From: CAYJKB01 sp964370625 | GTDB taxonomy: Bacteria > Bacillota > Clostridia > Oscillospirales > Butyricicoccaceae | NCBI GenBank assembly: GCA_964370625.1 | Contig: CAYJKB010000039.1 | Coordinates: 1-20,149, forward strand | Reading direction: 5' to 3' | DNA length: 20,149 bases | Shown here: piece after piece, positions 7,151 through 14,147 of the stretch | How the letters are laid out: the number at the start of each line of letters is the position of its first letter | Numbering within the stretch: position 1 is the first letter of the stretch | Notes under the pieces: generated by a model | The model's input: only the letters and a program-made list of their open reading frames with translations | Database searches by the model: none | What the model was told of the DNA's origin: nothing | Translations under genes and position numbers: made by a program

Positions 7151-7933
7151 ATGAACTTGAGTGATATAATAAAAACAAAAAATATGGTATATAGCACAGA
7201 GAATGCAATATTACTCCAGGATGACAGTCTAAAAGCACTTAAAAAGGTAAAACCTAATTCAGTAGATATGATATTTGCCGATCCTCCTTATTTTCTTAGT
7301 AACGATGGAATAACTTGTTCTGGTGGTAAAATGGTATCGGTGAATAAAGGTAAATGGGATGAGGGAAGTAGCACTGAGTCAAAGCATAAATTTAATAGAA
7401 AATGGATTAAATTGTGTAAAGAGGTATTATCTCCAAACGGTACAATTTGGATTTCTGGAACATATCATAATATTTATTCTGTTGGCATGGCACTTGAACA
7501 AGAAGGCTTTAAAATACTTAATAACATCACTTGGCAAAAGACTAATCCCCCACCGAATTTAGCTTGTAAATGCTTCACTCATTCAACTGAAACTGTTTTA
7601 TGGGCAAGAAAAGATGATAAAAAAGCAAAGCATTATTTCAACTATGATTTAATGAAAGAGCTAAATGATAATAAGCAGATGAAAGATGTGTGGACAGGCA
7701 GTCTAACAAAACCATCAGAAAAGAAGTTTGGAAAGCACCCTACTCAAAAGCCAGAATACCTACTTGAGAGAATTATACTTGCTTCTACAAAAGAAAATGA
7801 TGTGATTTTGGATCCGTTTTGTGGTTCTGGAACTACTGGTGCAGTAGCTAAAAGGTTTGGTAGGAAGTTTATAGGTATTGATATAGAGCAAGTTTATTTA
7901 GAGATATGTAAAAAACGACTTGATAATATTTGA
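7151..7933 (+). CDS. dpnA: Second adenine-N6 methylase, DpnA-like
   Basis: A 260-residue methylase of the beta order: the catalytic motif DPPY at 44-47 comes before the AdoMet site DPFCGSGTTG at 221-230. ADPPYFLSNDGITCSGG at the front and GKHPTQKPEYLLERII just before the AdoMet motif are typical of DpnA and related enzymes. In the pneumococcal DpnII system DpnA can also methylate single-stranded DNA, which protects incoming plasmids during transformation; the same role is possible here but not shown by the sequence. Here it is separated from dpnM and dpnB by the reverse transcriptase gene, instead of following dpnM directly. GGTGAGGTGAT supplies the ribosome site. Length agrees with DpnA (268 residues). 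Confidence 0.88.
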   Translation: MNLSDIIKTKNMVYSTENAILLQDDSLKALKKVKPNSVDMIFADPPYFLSNDGITCSGGKMVSVNKGKWDEGSSTESKHKFNRKWIKLCKEVLSPNGTIWISGTYHNIYSVGMALEQEGFKILNNITWQKTNPPPNLACKCFTHSTETVLWARKDDKKAKHYFNYDLMKELNDNKQMKDVWTGSLTKPSEKKFGKHPTQKPEYLLERIILASTKENDVILDPFCGSGTTGAVAKRFGRKFIGIDIEQVYLEICKKRLDNI

Positions 7934-7941
7934 TGTGAAGC

Positions 7942-8651
7942 ATGCCTAATAAAATTACAAAATGGGAGCCTGATGACTTTGCGCTTGAAATGACAACTTA
8001 TTGGACATTTCCTAAACGTGGAAATTGGTCACCATATATTCCGAGAAATATTTTGCTTAGATATTCTGAGGAAGGCGATTTGGTTCTTGACCAATTTGCT
8101 GGTGGTGGAACTACTTTAGTCGAATCAAAATTATTAAATCGTAATATAATCGGTGTAGATGTAAACGATGTGGCACTCGATAGATGCAAAGAAAAGACCA
8201 ATTTTGAATGGGACAATGCAGGCAAAGTTTATATACATAAAGGTGATGCAAGAGATTTACACTTCATACCAAACGAAAGTATAGATTTGATAGCTACTCA
8301 CCCACCTTATGCAAATATTATTCAGTATAGCGAAGATATAGCAGAGGATTTATCGCACCTAAAAATCAAAGATTTTCTTATTGAAATAAAAAAAGTAGCT
8401 TCCGAAAGCTACCGAGTTCTAAGAATGATAAGTTTTGTGCTATTTTAATGGGTGATACAAGAATAAAAGGTCATGTGCAGACAATGAGCTTTGAAGTAAT
8501 GAAAATCTTTGAAGCCGAAGGATTTAAACTGAAAGAAATAATTATAAAAGAACAACACAACTGTCGAGCAACTGGGTATTGGAAAACAAATAGCGTGAAA
8601 TATAACTTTTTGTTGCTGGCTCATGAATATTTGTTTGTGTTTAGGAAGTGA
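7942..8651 (+). pseudogene. Frameshifted DNA methyltransferase (gamma/alpha-type order)
   Basis: Two consecutive frames together make one methylase of about 236 residues. The first (7942-8448) has WTFPKRGNWSPYIPR near the start, the AdoMet motif DQFAGGGTTLVE at 50-61 and a catalytic HPPY at 120-123, then runs to SYRVLRMISFVLF and stops. In the other frame the bases from about 8417 read KNDKFCAILMGDTRIKGHV, the expected continuation after YRVL, and go on to the stop at 8651. A one-base loss near 8413-8417 (TAAG where TAAAG or similar would restore the frame) explains this. There is no long homopolymer there. TAATG at 8446-8450 joins stop and restart, so a split product is conceivable, but a core strand would be lost. 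Sequencing error, true inactivation or switching cannot be told apart here. Confidence 0.85.
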
Positions 8652-8661
8652 GGAATGAAAA

Positions 8662-11196
8662 ATGATAGATTTTAAAAAGAAACTAGCTAATAGAAATACA
8701 GAAAAAACGATAAGTCCTATAGATATTTACAGTACATTGGATAGGAAAAGCATAGCAGGACCGCTCAGAGTACCACAACATAATATATTAAGTGAGTGGT
8801 TCCAAAATAGGTATGATGAAAAAGACTTAGTCGTAAAACTTCACACAGGTGAAGGCAAGACATTGATAGGACTATTAATGCTACAATCAAAACTAAATAA
8901 AAATAAGGAACCATGTTTATATATTTGCCCTAATATTTACCTAGTAGAACAAGTATGTAGTGAAGCAGAAAAATTTGGTATAGGATATTGCAAAATAGAA
9001 AAAGACAACATAATCCCAGATGAATTTGTTTGTGGAGAAAAAATATTGATAATACATGCACAAAAATTATTTAACGGAAAAAGTATATTTGGAATGAATA
9101 ATTTCTCTCTTAATATTGGAACTATCATTTTAGATGATTCTCATGCATGTATAGACTCTGTAAAACAAGCATTTACAATTTCTGTTAATAGATCTGACAA
9201 TGAAACTTTATACAATAAATTCCTTTCACTTTTTAGAGATGATTTGTTAGAACAAGGAGAAGGAAGCTTTATAGACGTTGAGAATGGTGATTTCGAAACA
9301 TTTATGCCAATACCTTATTGGAGTTGGATAGATAAAAAAACGGACGTATTGAGAATTTTATCAGAGCATTCTAAAGATACAGAAATTCAATTTGTTTGGC
9401 AATTATTGCGTGATAAAATTCATGAGTATGGAGGATATATATCTGGAACAAAACTAGAAATTTGCTCATATAGCCCTAATGTTAATATTTTTGGGAGTTT
9501 TTCAAAAGCTAAGCATAGAATACTAATGTCGGCAACTACACAAGATGATGCTTTCTTCATCAAAGGTCTTTCGTTTAGTAAAGATGCTGTTTTAACTCCT
9601 TTGATAAATAGTGAGCAAAAATGGTCAGGGGAAAAAATGATACTAATCCCATCGCTAGTTGATGATGCTAATGATGCCGATTTAATAGTTACTAAGTTTG
9701 CTAATACTAAATATGATAAATTTGGAGCAGTAGCTTTAGTTCCAAGTAGCAAAAGAGCTAATCATTATAGTAATCTTGGAGCTATTGTTGCAAATAAAAA
9801 TAGTATTTTTTCCGATATACTAAGATTGAAAGATATTAAGCTAGATAAAATGTTAGTTATAAATAATAGATATGATGGGATTGATTTACCAGATGAATCT
9901 TGTAGAATATTAATAATAGATTCAATACCTTACTTCAATAGCTTGGCTCATAAGTACGAAGAACAATGTAGACCTGATAGCGTTATCATTAATAAATTAA
10001 TTGCTCAGAAGATTGAACAGGGATTAGGGCGTGGAGTTCGTGGAGAGAAAGACTATAGTGCTATAATTATAATTGGTTCAGATTTGGTCAAATTTATTAG
10101 AAGTTCAGCAACAAATAAATTCTTTTCCTCTCAAACAAGAAAACAGATAGAAATAGGATTGGAATTAGCGAAAATGGCTTCAGAAGAGAAGAAAGAAGAT
10201 GAGAGTTCTCTTCAACCAATAATTTCGCTGATAAAGCAAATGTTAGAAAGAGACGAAGGATGGAAAGCTTTTTATCAGGATGAAATGAATTCTATTTCAG
10301 AAGACAGCTATAGAAATAATATTTATGAAAATTTAGCAAAAGAAGCTGAAATTGAACAATTATTTAATTCTTTAGAATATGAGAAGGCTAGTGTATCCTT
10401 GCAATCCTACATTGATGAATTGAAACTTGATGGTGCAGAAAAAGGTTGGTATTTACAGCAATTAGCACGATTTTTATATTTTGTATCAAAAGAAAATTCA
10501 TTGAAAATACAACAGTCAGCCTTTAAAAGTAATTTTGAAGTGCTTAAACCACGGGTGGGAATTCGTTATAATAAAATTTCATATATAAATGAAAATAGAA
10601 TGAATAACATAAAAAAATATTTAAGTAAATATATAGATTTTTATGAATTACAACTGGAGATTGATGATATTCTCGCAAATTTAACATTTTCTATTTCGTC
10701 AGAAAAATTCGAAAGATCATTACAGCAAATAGGAGAGCTGCTTGGATATATTAGTCAACGACCAGATAAAGAAATAAGAAAAGGTCCAGATAATCTTTGG
10801 TGTGGTGTTGACAATAAATATTTATTGTTTGAATGCAAAAGTGAGGTAGAATCAGAACGTAATGAAATAAGTAAAAAAGAATCTGGGCAGATGAATAATC
10901 ACTGTGCTTGGTTCGATGGAGAATATGGTATTAATGCTCAAGTAGCAAATTTTCTTATTATACCTACAAAGAAATTATCTTATCATGGTAATTTTTCTAA
11001 AGAAGTTAGAATTATAAGAGCAGGTAAATTACAAGAACTCAAGAAGCAAGTTAAAAATTTTATAAATGAATTAAAGAGCTATGATTTGCTAGAAATTTCA
11101 TCTGAAACTTTACAGAACTTTATTGATATACACAATTTAAATAATGATGATTTTATAAATAAATATTCTGAAACATTTTATCACAATAAAAAATAA
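8662..11196 (+). CDS. SF2 helicase fused to a PD-(D/E)xK nuclease
   Basis: An 844-residue protein. The helicase part has Walker A HTGEGKT at 61-67, a DEAD-box variant DDSH at 158-161, motif III SAT at 290-292 and motif VI GLGRGVRG at 454-461. The C-terminal part carries a likely PD-(D/E)xK nuclease: GPDNLW at 708-713, then FECK with E724 and K726, and KKESGQMNNHCAWF (about 737-750) as the helix that follows the core. There is no specificity subunit or methylase domain. It could be the restriction partner of the broken methylase just upstream (11 bases away) or a stand-alone defence nuclease. Length is far above a simple helicase; the 460-700 region is helical with no motif I know. A GAGG site precedes the ATG. 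It is the last gene before the element-end repeat. Confidence 0.8.
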   Translation: MIDFKKKLANRNTEKTISPIDIYSTLDRKSIAGPLRVPQHNILSEWFQNRYDEKDLVVKLHTGEGKTLIGLLMLQSKLNKNKEPCLYICPNIYLVEQVCSEAEKFGIGYCKIEKDNIIPDEFVCGEKILIIHAQKLFNGKSIFGMNNFSLNIGTIILDDSHACIDSVKQAFTISVNRSDNETLYNKFLSLFRDDLLEQGEGSFIDVENGDFETFMPIPYWSWIDKKTDVLRILSEHSKDTEIQFVWQLLRDKIHEYGGYISGTKLEICSYSPNVNIFGSFSKAKHRILMSATTQDDAFFIKGLSFSKDAVLTPLINSEQKWSGEKMILIPSLVDDANDADLIVTKFANTKYDKFGAVALVPSSKRANHYSNLGAIVANKNSIFSDILRLKDIKLDKMLVINNRYDGIDLPDESCRILIIDSIPYFNSLAHKYEEQCRPDSVIINKLIAQKIEQGLGRGVRGEKDYSAIIIIGSDLVKFIRSSATNKFFSSQTRKQIEIGLELAKMASEEKKEDESSLQPIISLIKQMLERDEGWKAFYQDEMNSISEDSYRNNIYENLAKEAEIEQLFNSLEYEKASVSLQSYIDELKLDGAEKGWYLQQLARFLYFVSKENSLKIQQSAFKSNFEVLKPRVGIRYNKISYINENRMNNIKKYLSKYIDFYELQLEIDDILANLTFSISSEKFERSLQQIGELLGYISQRPDKEIRKGPDNLWCGVDNKYLLFECKSEVESERNEISKKESGQMNNHCAWFDGEYGINAQVANFLIIPTKKLSYHGNFSKEVRIIRAGKLQELKKQVKNFINELKSYDLLEISSETLQNFIDIHNLNNDDFINKYSETFYHNKK

Positions 11197-11207
11197 AGTA
11201 ATCTTTG

Positions 11208-11229
11208 TGGCAACATTTTGGCAACAAAA
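11208..11229 (+). repeat. Tandem 11-bp direct repeat, likely integrase arm site
   Basis: Two head-to-tail units, TGGCAACATTT (11208-11218) and TGGCAACAAAA (11219-11229), begin 12 bases after the helicase-nuclease stop. The same unit occurs at 20113-20134, and another pair with the same 11-bp period but a TGAGTACA core lies at 19851-19872. Tn916-type tyrosine integrases bind tandem 11-bp direct repeats (DR2) close to the element ends, so this probably marks the right end of the mobile element that fills the left half of the window. Confidence 0.6.
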
Positions 11230-11285
11230 AATCAGATACTTAAAAAATCTTATATAATTTGAATAATACAGACACTCTAAGTAAT

Positions 11286-11313
11286 ATAACTTAAACAAAA
11301 TTGTTTAAGTTAT
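11286..11313. repeat. Perfect 28-bp inverted repeat
   Basis: Arms ATAACTTAAACAA (11286-11298) and TTGTTTAAGTTAT (11301-11313) pair perfectly around AA. There is no T-run afterwards, so a standard terminator is unlikely. It lies 57 bases beyond the tandem arm-type repeat, where the core crossover site of the element might be expected; it could also be a protein-binding palindrome. Confidence 0.6.
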
Positions 11314-11352
11314 GATTTGAGACAGGGAGCTATATTAGTTCTAACAATTGCT

Positions 11353-11725
11353 CTATAGTGAACTTGATAGAAGAATGAATATAAGCAGAGTAACCCTATA
11401 TAACAAGTTAAATAGATGAAAAACCAAATATGATTTGTGGCTTAAATCTTTATTTTGCCATTTGATACTCATTTTTGTACTGTCAGTACCATTAGCCTTA
11501 ATTTCATCTAAAAGAGTTGAAATTTGATGATAGACAAAATATAGAATATTCAATGAACACAATAGCTACATCTGAATTATCAAATTGCACATCATCATCA
11601 GAAGTATTCATTTGATTGCCATTTTGGCTTTGTACATCTCTATTGTCAATAGTTCCACTATCGCCACAAGTGACAAGAGAGAGCATTAAAGTTGCACTAA
11701 TTAGTAAAGCTAATAACTTTCGCAT
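11353..11725 (-). pseudogene. Remnant of a secreted lipoprotein gene
   Basis: Read on the minus strand from 11725, the frame begins MRKLLALLISATLMLSLVTC, a clear lipoprotein signal peptide with a lipobox (LVTC, then GDS), followed by an Asn/Asp/Ser-rich linker to about residue 55. The frame then drifts into unlikely sequence and stops at 11504. An overlapping minus frame (11353-11562) continues with STLLDEIKANGTDSTKMSIKWQNK, which looks protein-like, and then decays to a hydrophobic tail. A frameshift near 11,520-11,560 plus loss of the 3' part explains this best. GGGAAG provides a ribosome site. The parent family cannot be named from the short remnant. It lies immediately outside the presumed end of the mobile element, so the insertion or its later decay may have damaged the gene. 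Confidence 0.55.
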
Positions 11726-11882
11726 AATAGTTTACTTCCCATTAAATATTGTATTATTTAAAACTACGTATTTGCTCGTACCCCAAAATTTACAAAAATT
11801 CAAGCAAGAATTATTCTGTTAAGTAGTTGTTATTTTATCCTCGGAACGAGAAAAAATAAGTAAACTATAAAATTAAATACTA

Positions 11883-11923
11883 AAAAACGCTTGGACTTAG
11901 AATTATCTAAACCAAGCGTTTTT
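11883..11923. terminator. Bidirectional terminator-like hairpin
   Basis: AAAAACGCTTGG (11883-11894) pairs perfectly with CCAAGCGTTTTT (11912-11923), giving a GC-rich 7-bp stem extended by an A-run and a T-run, so it can terminate in either direction. A small second hairpin, TTTGCT (11925-11930) with AGCAAA (11933-11938), follows. No intact gene ends here, so it probably belonged to a gene that has been lost. Confidence 0.8.
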
Positions 11924-11938
11924 GTTTGCTCAAGCAAA

Positions 11939-12170
11939 TGAACAACGGTTCACAGCTTAACTATTAATGTATAGAATTAGTTTTAAAGCAAAGCGCAATG
12001 AAAACAACTCTATTATTTCAGCAAAATCTTCATGCTAACTATTGAGGGCATAAGAAAAAATCTCTATCTCCAAAGTGTTCTTGAATATCTATGTTAATTC
12101 TAATTTGGGTTGTAACGATGGTGATAAAATGAACAAAAGTATCATGAATTCTTGATAACTACAATGGCGT
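11939..12170. other. Gene-free spacer, nothing recognised
   Basis: No frame with protein-like composition, no strong hairpin apart from a trivial GAAC/GTTC, and no promoter of good quality was seen. A TACAAT at 12160-12165 could serve as a -10 box for the RNA that may follow, but no matching -35 is present at 17 bases. Confidence 0.5.
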
Positions 12171-12415
12171 TAGGGTAGTTTGTATCCGCCAGATATGAAT
12201 TGCTCTAGGTTGAAATCTAAGCTAGAATGTGGAGGATAGTTGGGCGGTGCCCTGCTTGAGTTAATATGTTCGTTGCAAACTGTCTGCCAGTCCTCTTGTT
12301 ATAGCTTTCGGTTTAGTAGGTTTTGCAGTGCTAAATACTAGTGCTTGTATATGTCACAAAGCAAATTGAATAGGTGACATGCAATCGGAATTATCAAGGA
12401 TTTTTTGTTTTACCA
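12171..12415 (+). ncRNA. Candidate structured non-coding RNA
   Basis: The bases 12173-12184 (GGGTAGTTTGTA) and 12274-12285 (TGCAAACTGTCT) form a 12-bp helix that uses several G-U pairs. Inside it CCGCC (12186-12190) pairs with GGCGG (12243-12247), and a small hairpin, AGGTT with AATCT, lies near 12207-12218. GAGGA (12232-12236) can pair with TCCTC (12291-12295), crossing the first helix as a pseudoknot. CTGCC (12284-12288) could replace CCGCC as partner of GGCGG. Further 3', ATGTCAC (12351-12357) pairs with GTGACAT (12374-12380), and a T-run lies at 12401-12410. G-U pairs would be C-A mismatches on the other strand, so the structure points to + strand RNA. It is GC-richer than its surroundings. 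I cannot assign a family; raiA-type and 6S RNAs of clostridia are candidates to test. Confidence 0.5.
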
Positions 12416-12443
12416 GAAACAGAACACTCTATATAAGCTGTTA

Positions 12444-13961
12444 CTATATTATTTTGGATAAACGTTCTATTGCAACAGCCAAATATAAATCTAATGCAAG
12501 TGGCATTTTATTTACAACTTGTCCGAGTAAGCTTTCGATTTTTTTGACTCTATAAAGTACTGTGTTCCTGTGGAGATGCATGAATTTAGATGTTGACTTT
12601 ATCTCGCCATCACAATCCAATAAATAGCAAGCTAAGGTCGTGAGCAACTCACTATCTTGATTATTTATTATTGGCTTTAATAAATCGTTATAATACTCTC
12701 GTTCACTATCGTTAGCAAAACAACAGCATCTGTATGCAATTTGAAATTTATCACCACTTAATAATCTCTCGTGTGGATATATTTTTTTTACCGAGTCTAT
12801 ATAATTACAATAAAGTGCATATGTTTTATTGGAGTCTTTTATAATATCATGGAGGACGAAATACGCAATTATACCACCAAAATTTGAAAATAAAGTGTCC
12901 AAATAAAGTTGACCAATTGTAGATTTTAAATTTAGCGATGTAAATACAACAATACAGTCATTAAAGCTGTCTACCACACTAAATTGATCATATTCTTCAG
13001 CTAATTTTCTCATTGCAATTAATGAAGAATCGCTTTCTAGAGTCAGATATATTACAGAAGTATACCTTGAAATATCAATAGAATATTTTGTGCTAATACT
13101 TTTAATTTGTAGAGTTCTACCTTCCAATAGTGTAGGTATTATTGATTCCTTAGATGAAAGCGTTAGGTCATAGTCCCATATTGCCGAGAACAAACGAACT
13201 ATTTCTGCTATATCAGAAAGTGTGAATATATCAAAGTTTGATCCGGTGGCAAGTAAAATAAGGTGGGTATTTTCCTGTATAAAAAAATGGAAGCTGTATA
13301 TACGTCCTATTTCTGTTTGAGTAGAGAGTGACAGTTCTTTCTGATCTCGTAATTTAGCAAGTATATCATTCAGGTTTATAGAATTTTTAGAAGTATAAAA
13401 AGTTTTAGCTAGCAGATTATATTGTCTATCGCATAGCATTAGATTTGTCCCTGTTAAACTACCTGCAATTTCAAGAACTTTATTTATCGTACGTTCGCCT
13501 TGTTTCATTTCAGATATTTTCTTAATAGTATTATATATGTGCGAACGTCCTAATCTGGTAGTACTTATAACTGCATCCATTACCTCCTTTATTACATCGC
13601 TATATGCAAGTCCCCAGTCTTCACCAGGTAATAGTATAAGCGGAAAATCAAGCTCATCAGCGGTTTGTAGTAGTTTATCATCTACTCCTTTTAGTATTAA
13701 ATCTGAATAAAAAATAATTAATCCAACATCACCACTTGTCTTCAAGTGTCGTAAAGTTTTGCACTGTCTTTCTATATTGTATCTAAAGGCATGAAAAGCA
13801 GTAATAGCTAGCTCGTGAGGTGTATTTATTATACCGAAATCCTCGGTAAATTCAATTACTGTGATTGATTTAACCTCACTCTTTAAACCTTTTGTTCCTG
13901 CTACCACCTTAGCATTCGTTAAAGTCGGTAATCTTAAACAATCTTCAACAGTTAGCTTCAT
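12444..13961 (-). CDS. PucR-family transcriptional regulator
   Basis: A 505-residue regulator of the PucR/CdaR class. The N-terminal PucR domain (about 1-125) begins KLTVEDCLRLPTLTNAKVVAGTKGL and includes GLIIFYSDL and ELDFPLILLPGEDWGLAYSDVI. A middle part follows that could sense a ligand. The C-terminal helix-turn-helix (about 450-500) has KFMHLHRNTVLYRVKKIESLLG, the HTH_30 signature of the family. PucR-type proteins control purine, allantoin and amino-acid breakdown genes in response to nitrogen compounds. It is transcribed away from the permease operon. Start: an upstream in-frame ATG at 13991 exists, but AAAGGAGT lies 7 bases before the ATG at 13961, and the conserved domain starts there, so 13961 is chosen. 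It probably controls the divergent operon and itself. Confidence 0.88.
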   Translation of the reverse strand: MKLTVEDCLRLPTLTNAKVVAGTKGLKSEVKSITVIEFTEDFGIINTPHELAITAFHAFRYNIERQCKTLRHLKTSGDVGLIIFYSDLILKGVDDKLLQTADELDFPLILLPGEDWGLAYSDVIKEVMDAVISTTRLGRSHIYNTIKKISEMKQGERTINKVLEIAGSLTGTNLMLCDRQYNLLAKTFYTSKNSINLNDILAKLRDQKELSLSTQTEIGRIYSFHFFIQENTHLILLATGSNFDIFTLSDIAEIVRLFSAIWDYDLTLSSKESIIPTLLEGRTLQIKSISTKYSIDISRYTSVIYLTLESDSSLIAMRKLAEEYDQFSVVDSFNDCIVVFTSLNLKSTIGQLYLDTLFSNFGGIIAYFVLHDIIKDSNKTYALYCNYIDSVKKIYPHERLLSGDKFQIAYRCCCFANDSEREYYNDLLKPIINNQDSELLTTLACYLLDCDGEIKSTSKFMHLHRNTVLYRVKKIESLLGQVVNKMPLALDLYLAVAIERLSKII

Positions 13962-14010
13962 ACAATTACTCCTTTTATGTTTTTTCTGCAATTTGATTAA
14001 CTATACAATA

Positions 14011-14039
14011 ATATTATCACATTTTTGTCTATTGTGCAA
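14011..14039 (-). promoter_or_regulatory. Promoter of the PucR-family gene
   Basis: On the minus strand TTGCAC (complement of 14034-14039) and TAATAT (complement of 14011-14016) are separated by exactly 17 bases. The -35 falls inside a TTGTGCAA half-site, which fits autorepression or competition with the divergent promoter. Confidence 0.6.
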
Positions 14040-14062
14040 CATTGCATTGTGCAAGTGCACAA
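14031..14062. promoter_or_regulatory. TTGTGCA repeats, candidate PucR operator
   Basis: ATTGTGCAA occurs at 14031-14039 and again at 14046-14054, 15 bases apart. The second copy forms a perfect palindrome, TTGTGCA (14047-14053), AG, TGCACAA (14056-14062). The cluster sits in the middle of the divergent intergenic region and overlaps the -35 of the regulator gene. Binding by the PucR-type protein is inferred. Confidence 0.6.
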
Positions 14063-14147
14063 CATGATGTTTGAAAATTCGGTTGTATTCTAATGCAAAT
14101 AAAATAACAATTTGTTAGAATAATAAAAAACTGAAAGGTGAGAAAAA

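Noticed and set aside
8448..8651. A separate 67-aa gene after the split methylase
   Set aside because: Its sequence, together with the out-of-frame bases before its ATG, is the missing end of the methylase, so it is not an independent gene.
11616..11822. Plus-strand frame of 68 codons
   Set aside because: It lies opposite the lipoprotein signal peptide, has no ribosome site and no protein-like composition.
12174..12302. A 42-codon minus-strand open stretch (QEDWQTVCNEHINSS...) across the RNA candidate
   Set aside because: It looks somewhat protein-like but has stops on both sides and no start codon; the pairing with G-U pairs on the + strand explains the region better.
13962..13991. Ten-residue N-terminal extension of the PucR-type protein
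   Set aside because: The good ribosome site AAAGGAGT lies before the internal ATG at 13961 and the conserved domain begins there.
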